The notes: generated from the sequence alone by a model not told the origin. Shown: positions 8,001-18,800, counted from the stretch's first letter. The stretch: 64,000 nucleotides of DNA from an uncultured Ignavibacteria bacterium (GCA_903862655.1 CAIOZA010000107.1:1-64000); one strand, 5' to 3'. Numbers and translations: made by a program.

Positions 8001-9125
8001 GCTGATGCCGGTTTCCATGATTTGCTGAATGGCTAATCCGGCCTCCATCTGTTCATCCTGAAGAAAGAATTCAAGGGCGTTCAGCCCGATCATCTCTGAC
8101 TCAGATTCATAGCCAAATAAATGAACTGCAAAGTCATTCATCATGACAACGTTAGCATAAGCATCGAAGTATCCGATAGCATCGGGTGAAGTTTCGATCA
8201 CAGTTCGATACTTCATTTCGCTTTCGGTGAGTGCCTTCTGAGAAGCAATGTTTTCGGAAATATCGTGATACATCCAAAGATGCCCAAAATTTATACCATC
8301 TATAGAGATAGGACTATAATCTCGTTGGAAAGTTCTTCCATCTTTCAGATTAAGGACTTCATTGGTCACCAATTTACGATCGGACAAGATTGTATTGACT
8401 CTTGAAATAAATTGAACCGGATCAACAAATAATTCTTTGGATTGATCTCCAGCAACGACGCAATCCATTCCGACTAAAGCTTCCGGTGGAGCAGGAATTG
8501 CAAACAATTCACAGAATTTTTGATTTGTAAGGACTATATTTCTGTCTTCATTCTCAACTAAAACACCTGAATGCATATCTGCAATTAATGCATTTGTACG
8601 GCTTAAGTTCTTTTTTATCTCCAGATTTGCAATAATATTCTGATAAGCAGATCCCGAAATATTGCAGACAAATGACAAATAAGCCTTGTCTTCTTCTGTG
8701 AATCTATTTGGGGTGGAGGATGTGATTCCGAAAGCTCCTACGCATTGATCTCCGGCAAAGACAGGCAAATAAAGTCTTGTTCTGACTGTAGCAGAGTTGA
8801 TGATGCTTTTTGAATGTCCATCTTTATCTTCTAATGTATCGCGGATATATAATTCTTGACCGGTCTGAAAAATTTTGCCGGGATGACGTTCGAATGCAGT
8901 TTTTTCTGCTTCCAATATTTGTTCTTCAGAAAATCCTTTTGCAACAAAAAGTTTAAGTTCTTTCAATACAGGATCGAACAGATACAATCCGTTGTTTTCG
9001 ACATCTATTAACTCACTGAGAATAGAGTCTACTTTTAAAGCTAATTCGTATAGAGAATTTGTTAAAGATATTGAAGTTGCAATTTCTTCCAACTTTTTTA
9101 TTAATTGTAAATTGGTTTCATTCAT
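5022..9125 (-). CDS. Large cytoplasmic sensor histidine kinase with GAF and seven PAS domains
   Basis: At 1367 residues this is an unusually long kinase. Domains in order are: GAF (about 10-165), then seven PAS units starting near residues 175, 305, 430, 555, 685, 805 and 925, most ending in a DIS/DVS/DIT element. The C-terminal HisKA has H1067 in GVAHEINSPLGAI, and the HATPase_c domain has N1273 in NLILNALQS, FRDTGAGIP and GTGIGLDIVKKIIE. Between H1067 and the ATPase lies a helical insertion of roughly 100 residues. There are no transmembrane helices, so it senses cytosolic signals, possibly redox, oxygen or a bound ligand; no heme or flavin ligand can be assigned by eye. It heads the minus-strand operon with the two receiver proteins, which are its probable phosphorylation partners. 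Confidence 0.9.
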   Translation of the reverse strand: MNETNLQLIKKLEEIATSISLTNSLYELALKVDSILSELIDVENNGLYLFDPVLKELKLFVAKGFSEEQILEAEKTAFERHPGKIFQTGQELYIRDTLEDKDGHSKSIINSATVRTRLYLPVFAGDQCVGAFGITSSTPNRFTEEDKAYLSFVCNISGSAYQNIIANLEIKKNLSRTNALIADMHSGVLVENEDRNIVLTNQKFCELFAIPAPPEALVGMDCVVAGDQSKELFVDPVQFISRVNTILSDRKLVTNEVLNLKDGRTFQRDYSPISIDGINFGHLWMYHDISENIASQKALTESEMKYRTVIETSPDAIGYFDAYANVVMMNDFAVHLFGYESESEMIGLNALEFFLQDEQMEAGLAIQQIMETGISRELKFKLKRKDGSYFHSEFSCGAIYDSNKVIRGLIAITRDVSERISMEISTKESEKKYRELFEHMNSGFVLHEAITDENNIPVDFRFIESNSYYESFSGFSPEAVKGKTIMELMPNADINMIKKYCNVGLTGEPFEMEYFSQTFNKHIRVNCYSPAPNYFAAIFEDISVRKNHEQIILDLNERLTLAINASSLGIWEWNIGDNSLIWDKSMYVLYDISEENFEGIFDTWFGKVHPEDQPLCVRALDMAIKGEKEYDLQFRTIGLGNKIRYIKATANVIRNMDGEAVKMIGINFDISEIMEAGLEIKQSETNFTKFFNTNNDLLFVLDEAGNMIKVNKTVTDRLNFSEEELIGKNILMVHPPERRDEAGRIVMEMLQGITESCPVPVVTKEGNQIPVETKVIPGIWNGKNALFGITKDISAIKKSEEKFSKIFHSHSALMALTSLDANCYMDINEAFSKVTGYSRDEVIGKSPEDLSLFAHIEDRARALEMMQEKGSVQDYEVEIKIKSGEIRIGLFSVDLIEMQDEKLLLTIMVDITDRKRIEEALKVSEAKIRAIIDSAFVGIMTIDDKGRIISVNDSLNRLFGYEQDELLNKSMNVLIPMDSRPKHDQFLTNKSDFNDKSMVGKTLEVTALKKNGTIFPAYMSVAEFYVENQKNYAAFFEDLSDLKKTQEKLIQSEKLASLGQLVAGVAHEINSPLGAIRASNESVIDSMFFLLGNLRNFGTYSTEFIEVFHELIKIAQNKSMTMTTREERELISSLKAEFEEKGISDSFEMAGKFIEMGIYSDYDKFIPIFQSEKFEELIRIASKISTLFTSTNIIKTATERANKIVFALKNYARYDNNSLSVDYLIEDGLDTVLTLYLNITKLGVEVTKSFEYNKPVRCYPDELNQVWTNLILNALQSMDYKGKIFIGTQENQGAVVITFRDTGAGIPIEIRDKIFNPFFTTKPLGEGTGIGLDIVKKIIEKHSGRIEFDSEINVGTEFRIYIPIETN

Positions 9126-9774
9126 ATCACTTATCCGTTGTTTGCCTGTTTTTGGGCATTAATGTATGTTTCTTTTGCGGAATATTTATTAATACTGCAA
9201 TGTTTCTAAAGATTCCGATTTTTTATATCTATAGATTCCAACATAAGGTATTCCTAAAGAAAATAAACTAGACCGAGAAATTGAAATCTGGGATAATTCG
9301 GAAACGAATAAATTGTTGCTGATTGAATCTACCATGAGAAGTTTATCGATCGATTATAAAAAATATGTAGCTTACGTTTCAAAATAAATTCTAATATATG
9401 CTTTCTTGTTTCATTAGAACGACAAACAATATAACAAAAAAATAATTTTAAAAAAAACATATATTACTTATTTGAAAAATAAAGCAATAAACCCATGATT
9501 TGTTGATACGCAGTGTATTAATTACGTAATATTTTGTTGGTTACTTGCTTGGTGAATAAATTTGGTGGTTAAGATTTTGTGAATAACAGTGGATTAAAAT
9601 TAATAGTTCTTTCAACCTGTACAAGAAAAAAAAATAAAGTTATCAGCAGAATTCGTTCGAATTATCTTTGCTAAACTAATGATTAGGTATTGAGTGTTTG
9701 GTAGTGTATAAGTTAGATGTAAAGGTGAACTCAAGAATGGAATCAAGAAGTAAATCATCATTTACGTCATCATT
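9126..9774. other. Intergenic region, very AT-rich, no gene seen
   Basis: This stretch lies between the divergently placed kinase operon and the tRNA-Leu terminator. I see no ORF with a ribosome binding site and no RNA gene. It should contain the kinase operon promoter near 9130-9250 on the minus strand, but no motif is convincing enough to place. Confidence 0.5.
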
Positions 9775-9816
9775 CAAAAAACAAACCCCTTGTAAGTATA
9801 TGTTTTACAAGGGGTT
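9775..9816 (-). terminator. Rho-independent terminator of tRNA-Leu
   Basis: A perfect 12-base-pair stem (9784-9795 with 9805-9816, 9-base loop) is followed on the minus strand by a T-rich tract (complement of 9775-9783). It lies 16 bases downstream of the tRNA-Leu 3' end. Confidence 0.85.
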
Positions 9817-9832
9817 GCGCTGTTTTTATCTG

Positions 9833-9916
9833 TACTCGGAGAGGGACTTGAACCCTCACGGGATTGCTCCCACAGGATTTTAAGTCCTGTGCGTCTACCG
9901 GTTCCGCCATCCGAGC
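9833..9916 (-). tRNA. tRNA-Leu (anticodon TAA)
   Basis: On the minus strand the 84-base sequence starts GCTCGGATGGCGGAACCGG, with a D-arm GTAGACGC box, an anticodon loop around TTAA within GGACTTAAAATCC, a class II long variable arm, the T-arm GGTTCAAGTCC and the closing acceptor strand TCCGAGT with discriminator A. The first acceptor pair is G-U. CCA is not encoded. A strong hairpin terminator follows. Confidence 0.95.
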
Positions 9917-10079
9917 GAACTGCAAATATACGGTAATTTTTATTTCTATAAAAATGTTTTTTCTTTCATTGTGGTTTCATTTTTTTGCTTTAAGTTTGCT
10001 TTCGAATAGTGATCGTTCACTTTTCTGCAACTATTTTATAACTTTTACGTTAATCCTATTATAATTAAGGAGGATTAAA

Positions 10080-11015
10080 ATGAAAATGACACTTTATTTC
10101 GCAATGTTTCTGGCAGGTTTTGCAGTAATGCTTAACGGATGTACAGTTAACAACGTTACACGCAACGAGTACTTCGGTTATACAAATAGTCCGAAGCATA
10201 TCGAAAAAGTTGCTCCACCACAATCCATTACCGATGATAATGCCGAATGGGTCAATCCTTTACGCGAAGAATATGACGATCGCGATAATTTCCAGATTTC
10301 ATACAGTGCCGGCTATATGCCGCCATACTACATGCCAGTCGTCGTGCCATGGTGGGATCGCACATATTCGTATTACAACAGACCTTTTTCCGGTATGTAT
10401 TTCAATATGGGCTGGGGTATGTATGATATCTATGATTGGTATTCCCCATTCTATTCCTATTGCCCGATTTATTATAGTCCTTGGATTTATAATCGCAATC
10501 CCTGGTGGGACTGGTACGGATATAACTATGGACATTACTATCGTCCGGGGCATGATAACGGCTGGAGACGTAACGATGACAACGAGAATCGCAGAAATAA
10601 CTATGCTATAAGAGATTTCGGACCCAGCAGAGGTACATATTCAACCATAGAAAAGCCTTATGCTGGAGGTACTTCTTCCAAAACTGTAAGAGGTGCAACG
10701 AAGTCATCACTTCCGGCTAAATCGCAGGGAATAAGCAAGCAGGAGCAGGCAGCACCAAAAATTATATACAAACCAACTACACCGGAGAGAAAAGCTACAG
10801 AATCTACTTCTCCGAGGGGTTCAAGTAAATCACCCAAGTCGGGAGAGAAAATTAAATACGACAACCCGAATAGCAATTCATCGGGTTCCGGATATAAACC
10901 AAGCCAGAGCACAGAGTCTAAACCCTCAAGCAGTTCAGGAAAGTCGGAGAGTTCGGGAAAGTCGGAGAGTTCGGGTTCTTCAAGTAATTCACCAAGAGGT
11001 TCCAAAACAAAGTGA
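10080..11015 (+). CDS. Trp/Tyr-rich lipoprotein with low-complexity Ser/Lys tail
   Basis: The 311-residue product begins with a lipoprotein signal peptide ending VMLNGC, which predicts lipidation of Cys21. A perfect AAGGAGG ribosome binding site (10067-10073) fixes the start. The middle (about residues 75-165) is exceptionally rich in Tyr, Trp, Pro and Gly (for example MPPYYMPVVVPWWDR), and the last 120 residues are low-complexity Ser/Gly/Lys/Pro with repeated GKSESS units. I recognise no domain. The next gene's ATG overlaps its stop by one base (TGATG), so the lipoprotein and the following barrel are translationally coupled and probably work together at the outer membrane. Confidence 0.75.
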   Translation: MKMTLYFAMFLAGFAVMLNGCTVNNVTRNEYFGYTNSPKHIEKVAPPQSITDDNAEWVNPLREEYDDRDNFQISYSAGYMPPYYMPVVVPWWDRTYSYYNRPFSGMYFNMGWGMYDIYDWYSPFYSYCPIYYSPWIYNRNPWWDWYGYNYGHYYRPGHDNGWRRNDDNENRRNNYAIRDFGPSRGTYSTIEKPYAGGTSSKTVRGATKSSLPAKSQGISKQEQAAPKIIYKPTTPERKATESTSPRGSSKSPKSGEKIKYDNPNSNSSGSGYKPSQSTESKPSSSSGKSESSGKSESSGSSSNSPRGSKTK

Positions 11016-12478
11016 TGAATATGATAAAGAAAGTTTTATTATCCGCAATTTTTATACTAAGCGGAACAGGAGTAGCTAATGCACAGTATATTGAAGATGC
11101 CTTGCGTTATTCAACACCTAACGGCATCAGTTCGGCGCGAGTCGGAGCATTGGGCGTAGCTTTCAATGGCATAAGCGATGATTTCAATGCGACAAATTAC
11201 AATCCAGCCGGGCTTTCACTTTTGGCTAAAACTGAGCTGAACATTGGACTGGATTTTCAACACAATCCAAATGAAGTCAATTTTCTTGGAAATATTTCAA
11301 ACTTCAGCTCGAACAACGTGAATTTCTCTCAGATTGGGATGGTTTTCCCTTTCAAGGCGGAAAATCACAATGCTGCTATTTCGATCGGTTATATTCAGGA
11401 AAGCAATTTTTCGAATAAGTATGATTATTCAGGTTTTAACTCACAGAATACATATACTGATTATCAGGCTCAGTATGGCACAAGAAATTATCAGGATAAC
11501 TGGGCTTACCATGTTTTTCTGGCAAGCCCTAATCTTAAGACGCCAGTTAAGGACAGCCTTCAGCAGTCAGCTTATGTTGATGAATCAGGTGGATTGCATA
11601 ACTTCGTTGTCGGTGGTGCCTTCGAAATTAATCCCAGCTTATCCGTTGGTGCTACATTGAACTACAAATGGGGCCACTACAAATATACTCGTGCTTTCAC
11701 TGAATCTGACACAAAAAATAAATATAACACATTCGATACACTTTTCTTTGAGAAATCAAATGTAAGTTCTGTAATTGTTGATGAAAGTATTGATCAAGAG
11801 GTAACAGGAATTTCAGGATCACTAGGTATAATTGGCAAGCTGTCCAACTTTATGAGACTGGGAGCAACTGTTAAGTTCCCGTCTTATTACTCTATCAAAG
11901 AAGATTATGGGATATATGCTGAAGCAAAGTTTAAATCTAGTTTTGAAGCTAATCCTTACGATCCGGTTCCTTCTGCAATGGATTATCATGTTACAACACC
12001 ATTCATTTTTTCAGGAGGTATGTCCTTGTATTTGCTTGGTCTAACCGTGTCAGCCGGAATTGAGTATATGGATGCTACTCAGGTTACATTCACAGCTCCT
12101 GACGGGACATATACAAATTTCAGAGAAATAAACGATCATTTCAATGGGCTCAATCGTACAATTGCAAGCAGCCTTCTGGGACAGGTGACCTGGGGATTAG
12201 GCTTTGAGTATGATTTACTCGTTGTTCCTGTCGTTATCCGTGGTAGCTATCAGTCAATATCGTCGCCATACTCAGACAACATTGACGGAGCAAACCGTCA
12301 GACAATTGGTTTTGGAGCTGGGCTATATGTTGGAGACAATGTCAGGATCGATGGACTTTACCGCTGGACATCATACTCGCAACTCAGAACAAACTATGGA
12401 ACTCAGGAAACAGGTTCACTCTATATCTTAAAGCAAACACCATCGAACATAGCAGTCCAACTGACTTATAGATATTAA
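11015..12478 (+). CDS. Outer-membrane barrel, FadL/PorV-type
   Basis: The 487-residue protein has a signal peptide (cleavage near GVANAQY) and then SARVGALGVAFNGISDDFNA with NPAGLSLL, the N-terminal signature of the FadL/OmpP1/PorV barrels. The rest consists of alternating amphipathic strands ending in an aromatic-rich terminus (QLTYRY). Members of this family transport hydrophobic compounds or serve as secretion accessory barrels; which applies here is not visible. The ATG at 11015 is preferred over the GTG at 11012 because of the TGATG overlap with the upstream lipoprotein gene. A terminator follows at 12497, closing a two-gene operon. Confidence 0.85.
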   Translation: MNMIKKVLLSAIFILSGTGVANAQYIEDALRYSTPNGISSARVGALGVAFNGISDDFNATNYNPAGLSLLAKTELNIGLDFQHNPNEVNFLGNISNFSSNNVNFSQIGMVFPFKAENHNAAISIGYIQESNFSNKYDYSGFNSQNTYTDYQAQYGTRNYQDNWAYHVFLASPNLKTPVKDSLQQSAYVDESGGLHNFVVGGAFEINPSLSVGATLNYKWGHYKYTRAFTESDTKNKYNTFDTLFFEKSNVSSVIVDESIDQEVTGISGSLGIIGKLSNFMRLGATVKFPSYYSIKEDYGIYAEAKFKSSFEANPYDPVPSAMDYHVTTPFIFSGGMSLYLLGLTVSAGIEYMDATQVTFTAPDGTYTNFREINDHFNGLNRTIASSLLGQVTWGLGFEYDLLVVPVVIRGSYQSISSPYSDNIDGANRQTIGFGAGLYVGDNVRIDGLYRWTSYSQLRTNYGTQETGSLYILKQTPSNIAVQLTYRY

Positions 12479-12496
12479 AGAAAAAATTATCATTTT

Positions 12497-12528
12497 AAAG
12501 GCGGATTTTCATCCGCCTTTTTTCTATT
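12497..12528 (+). terminator. Rho-independent terminator after the barrel gene
   Basis: AAAGGCGGAT (12497-12506) pairs with ATCCGCCTTT (12511-12520) around a four-base loop, followed by a T-rich run. Confidence 0.9.
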
Positions 12529-12592
12529 TTTTAAATCAATATTAAATCCAAAATTCTGTCTTAATTAGATTGACAAATATTTATTTTTAAAA

Positions 12593-14644
12593 ATGCCTGA
12601 TTTTAAGTTAATATCAAGTTATAGTCCTTCCGGTGATCAGCCTCAGGCGATAGTGGAGCTAAAGGAAGGTTTGGAGCGTGGCGATAAGTTCCAGACATTG
12701 CTTGGCATCACAGGTTCCGGAAAGACTTTTACAATTTCGAATGTTATTGAACAGGTGCAGAGACCTACTCTTGTAATTTCACCAAACAAGACTCTTGCTG
12801 CACAGCTCTATAGCGAGTTTAAAAATTTCTTTCCGAATAATGCGGTTGAATATTTTATTTCTTATTATGATTACTATCAGCCGGAGGCCTACATTCCTAC
12901 GACTGATACTTATATCGAGAAAGATTTCTCGATAAATGACGAAATAGACAGACTACGGTTAAAAGCATCTAGTTCATTGGTTGACGGCAGACGCGATGTG
13001 ATAATCGTTGCCTCGGTTAGTTGTATCTACTCTATCGGCCGTAAGGATGATTTCCTTTCTATGCTATATCCGATTCATATTGGGCAGAAACTATCACGTC
13101 AGAAATTGATTTATAAACTTGCTGAAATGCACTTCACGAGGAATGACTATGATTTTGTGCGTGGAACTTTCCGTGTTCGTGGGGATGTCATTGATCTGAT
13201 ACCTGCTTACGAAATGAGGACAGCACTAAGAATTGAGCTGTTCGGAGATGAAATAGATAAGATTTCTTGGGTAGATTCGGTAACAGGTAAGCTAATTGAG
13301 AAACTTGAAAAGATAACATTATATCCAGCGAAATTGTTCGCTACTTCCGAGAATCAGCTAAAAACAGCTATGGGATTGATCAAGGATGAACTTTATGAGA
13401 GATTGAAAGAACTGAGATCGATGGATAAGCTACTTGAAGCTCAAAGGCTGGAGCAAAGAACAATATTTGACCTGGAGATGATGAAGGAAGTCGGGTATTG
13501 TTCCGGGATAGAAAATTATTCAATGCACCTTTCGGGCCGAAATTTTGGAGATACTCCTGAAACTTTGTTTCATTACTTCCCAAAAGATTTTCTGTTGATA
13601 ATCGATGAAAGCCACGTTACTGTTCCCCAGCTGAAGGCTATGTACAACGGTGACAGATCAAGGAAAACAACATTAGTAGAACATGGCTTCCGCTTGCCAT
13701 CGGCACTAGAGAATCGTCCATTGAAATTCGAAGAGATAGAAAAGGACATCAATCAGGTGATTTTTGTTAGTGCAACTCCTGGTGCATTCGAATTGGAACA
13801 ATGTGCCGGAGTAGTAACAGAGCAGGTGATAAGGCCAACAGGACTTCTGGACCCTCAGATAAGTGTGAGACCGGTTGCAAATCAGATTGATGATCTGATA
13901 CACGAAATTAGAGGTAGAACAGCCATGGGGCACAGGGTGCTCGTAACAACTCTCACCAAGCGCATGAGTGAGGATCTGACTGAATATTTGCAGAATCTTC
14001 AGATAAAAGTAACTTATATACATTCAGACGTCTTGTCTCTTGATAGAGTAGCCATAATAAGAGATTTGAGGATAGGGGAATATGATGTTCTTGTTGGGGT
14101 TAACCTTTTGCGTGAGGGGCTTGATTTACCGGAAGTATCTCTGGTGGCGATTCTTGATGCGGACAAGGAAGGTTTCCTTCGAAGTGAGAGAGCTCTGCTT
14201 CAGATTGCCGGCAGAACAGCCAGAAATTCCGAAGGATTGGTTATACTTTATGCAGATAGGATAACTCGTTCAATGCAGGTACTGATAGATGAGACAAACC
14301 GTAGAAGGAAGCTTCAAGCTGAATACAACGAAGAACATGGGATTAATCCTGTGACAGTGTATAAATCTCTTGAGGAAATATTAAGTTCTACATCCGTTGC
14401 TGACATTCAGCATCAACGATTAGAAAGAATTGAAGAAGCCGGATCGAAGAAACTGATGAAAGCTGCTGAACCGGTTGTCAAGTACCTAACTCCTGATCAA
14501 AGGAACGAACTAGCAGACCAGCTGTTCACAGAGATGAAGAATGCTGCCAGAAATCTTGACTTTGAACGAGCGGCTGAGTTAAGGGATGAAATTCAAAGAA
14601 TCAAAGCTGCCGAAGGAAAAATTTCTAAAACAAAAAATGGCTAA
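12593..14644 (+). CDS. uvrB: Excinuclease ABC subunit B (UvrB)
   Basis: UvrB is the damage-verifying helicase-like subunit of nucleotide excision repair; UvrA loads it and it recruits UvrC. The 683 residues match the usual length. Visible motifs are Walker A GITGSGKT near residue 40, the beta-hairpin [12 protein letters not shown] that inserts between DNA strands, the DEAD-type box IDESH, the helicase motifs [13 protein letters not shown] and [12 protein letters not shown], and the C-terminal UVR motif ([11 protein letters not shown]) that binds UvrC. lipB follows 18 bases later on the same strand and is probably co-transcribed. uvrA and uvrC are not in the window. Confidence 0.97.
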   Translation: MPDFKLISSYSPSGDQPQAIVELKEGLERGDKFQTLLGITGSGKTFTISNVIEQVQRPTLVISPNKTLAAQLYSEFKNFFPNNAVEYFISYYDYYQPEAYIPTTDTYIEKDFSINDEIDRLRLKASSSLVDGRRDVIIVASVSCIYSIGRKDDFLSMLYPIHIGQKLSRQKLIYKLAEMHFTRNDYDFVRGTFRVRGDVIDLIPAYEMRTALRIELFGDEIDKISWVDSVTGKLIEKLEKITLYPAKLFATSENQLKTAMGLIKDELYERLKELRSMDKLLEAQRLEQRTIFDLEMMKEVGYCSGIENYSMHLSGRNFGDTPETLFHYFPKDFLLIIDESHVTVPQLKAMYNGDRSRKTTLVEHGFRLPSALENRPLKFEEIEKDINQVIFVSATPGAFELEQCAGVVTEQVIRPTGLLDPQISVRPVANQIDDLIHEIRGRTAMGHRVLVTTLTKRMSEDLTEYLQNLQIKVTYIHSDVLSLDRVAIIRDLRIGEYDVLVGVNLLREGLDLPEVSLVAILDADKEGFLRSERALLQIAGRTARNSEGLVILYADRITRSMQVLIDETNRRRKLQAEYNEEHGINPVTVYKSLEEILSSTSVADIQHQRLERIEEAGSKKLMKAAEPVVKYLTPDQRNELADQLFTEMKNAARNLDFERAAELRDEIQRIKAAEGKISKTKNG

Positions 14645-14662
14645 AAATCAGGATATAGATTT

Positions 14663-15289
14663 ATGTTTCAAGTAGAAAACTGGGGGCTGATCGATTACGA
14701 GGAAGCTTGGGCAAGGCAGATGGAACTTGTTAAGTCTGTGCAGGAGAAGCGTGACAGAAATGTACTGGTGCTCTGCCAGCATCCGACAGTAATCACAATA
14801 GGCAAGAACGGCACAAGTAAAAATGTTATAGCGAATAGTAATTTTCTTAACATGATGGGAGTTAAAGTTATTGATATTGATCGTGGTGGAGATGTTACAC
14901 TGCACAATCCAGGTCAGATTGTTGGCTACCCAATATTCAATCTCAGCTCCTATAAAGAAGATCTGCATTGGTTTTTAAGGGAAATTGAACAAGCAATAAT
15001 TGACCTTTTATCCGTCTATAATATTGAAAGTGAACGTGTTGGGGGTATGACAGGTGTATGGGTTGAATCAAAAAGAAAAATCTGTGCAATGGGAATGCAT
15101 TGTTCACGCTGGGTAACTTATCATGGGTTTGCATTGAATGTGAACAATAATTTGAGAGAATTCGACTATATCGTACCCTGCGGAATTGAAGATAAAGGAG
15201 TTACGTCGATTGAAAATGAAACTGGCACGGTAATTGTACTTGATAATGTTGTAAATGAATGCATAAAGTCCTTTGAAAAGCATTTTTGA
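14663..15289 (+). CDS. lipB: Lipoyl(octanoyl) transferase (LipB)
   Basis: LipB transfers octanoate from acyl-carrier protein to lipoyl domains of 2-oxoacid dehydrogenases and the glycine cleavage H protein, in the cytoplasm. The 208-residue length is typical. Visible motifs are RGGDVTLHNPGQIVGYP, GVWVESKRKICAMG with the conserved lysine K139, and the catalytic cysteine C173 in YIVPCGI. It follows uvrB by 18 bases with an AGGA-type ribosome binding site. The partner lipoyl synthase gene lipA is not nearby. Confidence 0.96.
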   Translation: MFQVENWGLIDYEEAWARQMELVKSVQEKRDRNVLVLCQHPTVITIGKNGTSKNVIANSNFLNMMGVKVIDIDRGGDVTLHNPGQIVGYPIFNLSSYKEDLHWFLREIEQAIIDLLSVYNIESERVGGMTGVWVESKRKICAMGMHCSRWVTYHGFALNVNNNLREFDYIVPCGIEDKGVTSIENETGTVIVLDNVVNECIKSFEKHF

Positions 15290-15471
15290 GAGCTGGAGAA
15301 AAAGTTAAAAAAATGGACAATAAATGTCTTTTAATGAAAATCTGGCATACTAATTGCTTTTAGTTTTAGTGAAGTGGTGACGTTCTTTGATTTGGGAAAT
15401 AGAGCATTTTAAAAATATATTTGGAAAAACTTAATAAAGTGCTTATTTTTGTTTCCTAAAAAAAAATATAA

Positions 15472-15545
<74 letters not shown>

Positions 15546-15585
15546 GACGATGTAAGTCGTCACTTCCTCGTTATGCTGCATGCCT

Positions 15586-15621
15586 TGCCGTCATTCCCCC
15601 CGATGGTAGGGCATTTTTTTT
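15586..15621 (+). terminator. Weak terminator after tRNA-Gly
   Basis: TGCC at 15586-15589 pairs with GGCA at 15610-15613, with an inner CAT/ATG pairing across internal loops, followed by eight Ts. The stem is irregular, so this is tentative. Confidence 0.4.
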
Positions 15622-15883
15622 ACGAAGAAGTGATTGGGGTGTAACTTTTTTTCTTCTGATGTGTTATATAAACGTAGAAAATGAATAAAATAATTTGTTA
15701 TCTAAAGATTCTTAACTATTTTAGATATTAAATTTAACAAATTTTAACAAAATCTTATATTAAAAAGCCTATCGAAAAATAATTTTACCACAATATTTAG
15801 TCACAATTGAGACAGGTTCATTCTTGAATTCTGAGGTACTGTTTACATAATTAATATTGTGTTAGTACTTTTTTGGGTAAAAA
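15622..15883. other. Intergenic region upstream of porU
   Basis: AT-rich, no ORF or RNA gene seen. It must hold the porU promoter; no Bacteroidota-type -33/-7 pair (TTTG and TAnnTTTG) is clear enough to mark. Confidence 0.4.
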
Positions 15884-18800
15884 ATGAAAGCAGACGTGGT
15901 AAAATTCTCTTGCATATCAACATTGATTCTTATTTTATTTTTCGGGACGTTAATCGCCACGCCGGAAGATAATGGCTTTAAAGTAATCCGTTCGGATGCC
16001 AATAGTTTGATTGTTTCGTATAAACCTATCGTTGAGAGATGGGATACGATTATTACTGCAGATGGATATTTAACAATGTTGCCAGTGATTAAAGGATCAT
16101 TTAATAAATCCCGTATACCAGGTTCTCCTTCGCTTATCGCAATAAATGCCACAATTACTGTACCCGGTGAAAGTGGTTTTTATCTCAATAGTATTAACAT
16201 CACAGGATATCACCAGATTAGAGGATGGATGACACCATATCCTGAATTAAATCCAAACGACTGGAAGGCAAGTGAGAAATTCACAACTGAACCTTCTGTT
16301 TATGCAACTTATCCTTTGCAGGCAAATCCTGAGCTTGTTTATACCGGGATAGCCAGAGACAGGCATGTTGCTACATTGGAGCTGATAGTCGCTCGGTTCA
16401 ATTCTGTTAATCAATCTATAGAAATTCCGAACGAAATTATTTTTGAAGTCAGATTCGAACATAATAACATCAAAATCAATAATCAACCTGATGATACTCC
16501 AGCTTTCACACTTAATCACAATGAATCCAAAAACTGGAGAATTGCTACTACTTACAAAGTTATTGCAGGCGACAAGCATTCAAAAGATAAAACTCTTGGA
16601 ATCAGCGGTGGCAACTGGATTAAAATTACTATAAACAAAGAGGGAATCTATTCCATCGATGCTTCCTCGATATCATCAATAGGATTCGAAATCCCTAAAG
16701 ACCAGATCGGTACAATAAAGATATTTGGTAATGGTGGAATGGAACTCAGCGAAACTGTTGCAGATGCGGCAAAGAATATCTTGAATGAACAGCCAATAAT
16801 TGTCAAAACAAACGCTAGTGGGGACTTATCTTCAATTATCTTTTATGCTCTTGGACCTCAGGGATTCGCTTATGACGGAACTTCGTTCTCTGGTTGGTTT
16901 AATCATTATAGTGACAAAAGTTACTATCTGCTAACCTGGGGCGGAGATCTAGGCAAAAGAGCAGAACCTCAGTCGAGTAATCCCGGTCAGATAGTCAATT
17001 ACCCACAAACATATACTGAGAGAATTCTCTTCAAAGAAGAGCTTAATTGTGCATTAATGGGTGGATCCGGCCGAATATGGTTCGGAGGGTCAATTTTCCC
17101 AAGATCATTTAATAATAATTTGAATAACATTGACAGAATCAGCGATATCTTTTATAGAGTTTCTTTTGCACAGAGAGCATCAGATGTAGGTGAATTTACC
17201 GTTAGCGAAAGCGGCAACAAAATATCCAGCATCAGAATTCAGCCAAACGCTAATGAAGCATATTTAGATGGAAGGTCTGGGGTTGTTTCTGGAAAAATTA
17301 ACGGATCGTATATTGGACAGGACAACAGAAGTGTGCTCAATATGACTTATACAAATCCGATGATTTCAAGTGCAAGTCCATTTTTTAATTGGTATGAGAT
17401 TCATTATACAAGAAGTTTTGTACCGGTTGATAATCAGATTACATTCTGGACTGACGCCAATATTTTGGGGGGTACCCAATATAGTATTAATAATTTCTCC
17501 GGAGAAATGGTGGGATTCGATATCACCGAACCTGCAAAGCCATTCCAGATAACAAATGAATCAGTGACTGGTGGAATGTTTGTATTCGGAGTCAAAGCCG
17601 ATTCGAATAAACCTCATAAATATGCTGTGTCCGCATCATTCATGAAGCCTGAGTTAACTGTAACTTCCTTCGGGAATTTACGAGAAAAATTCGCTAATAG
17701 CGAAGTAATAATTATTACTCATCCACAGCTTTTAAATTCTGCTGAGAAATATCAAGAACTAAGAAAAGATCATAAATCCACAATTATCACAACAGACCTG
17801 ATATATAATGAATTTGGTTCAGGAATACCAGATCCAACTGCTATTCGTGATTTTATTTCTTTTGCCTTGGCTAACTGGGATACAAAACCAAAATATTTAG
17901 TCTTATGGGGCGATGGACACTACGATTTTAAAAATATATCAACAAAAGCTGTAAACTTCATCCCGCCTTATGAATCGGTTGAATATTCTGATTCTTACTC
18001 AGCTACCCAATCCTACTCAAGTGACGATTACTATGCCAGAGCAAGAGGCAATGATCCCTTTATAGACATTATGATTGGTAGATTACCTGTTGCCTCCGAC
18101 GAAGAGGGTTTGTGGATGGTTAAAAAGTTGGATATATACGACAATAGTTCCAGTGAAGATTACTGGAGAACTATGATGACACTCGTTGCTGACGATGGTC
18201 CAACAACAAATGGAGGCAGTGATCACAACACACATACACTTCAATCCGAGAAGCTTGCAAATGATGTTATAAAAGAATATATGCAGATCCGTAAGATTTA
18301 TTTGCCGGAATACCCCACTGAAAATATTCCTAACGGCAGACGCAAACCTAGAGTTACTGAGGATATAGTCTCATACGTAAATAATGCAGGAACACTAACT
18401 CTAAACTGGGTTGGTCACGGTAATCCACGTGTTTGGGCTCATGAAGAAATATTTGACCGTGATAAAACTATAGCTCAGTTCAACAATTTGAATAAATTAT
18501 TCTTTAATACTGCTGCAACTTGTGATTTTGCCAGATTCGACATGACTGATACGAGATCCGGTGCTGAAGCATTGCTCCTTGCCAGAAACGGTGGATCTAT
18601 TGGAGAGTTTTCGTCCACACGTGTTGTTTATTCCTATGATAATGCTATGATTAATGAGGCTTTCCATTCGCATCTTTTCGATCGGGTCGGTTCTACAAAA
18701 CGATATCAGGATCTGGGTGAAATCATGTTTGATGTTAAGCAGGAAAAATCAAATTCCAACGATGTGAAATATAATCTCTTCGGTGATCCGTTAACACATC

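Noticed and set aside
9698-9883. 61-codon plus-strand ORF
   Set aside because: It overlaps the tRNA-Leu terminator hairpin and the tRNA itself in antisense and has no supported start.
10658-11005. 115-codon minus-strand ORF rich in Leu/Pro/Glu
   Set aside because: It is the mirror of the low-complexity Ser/Lys tail of the lipoprotein gene.
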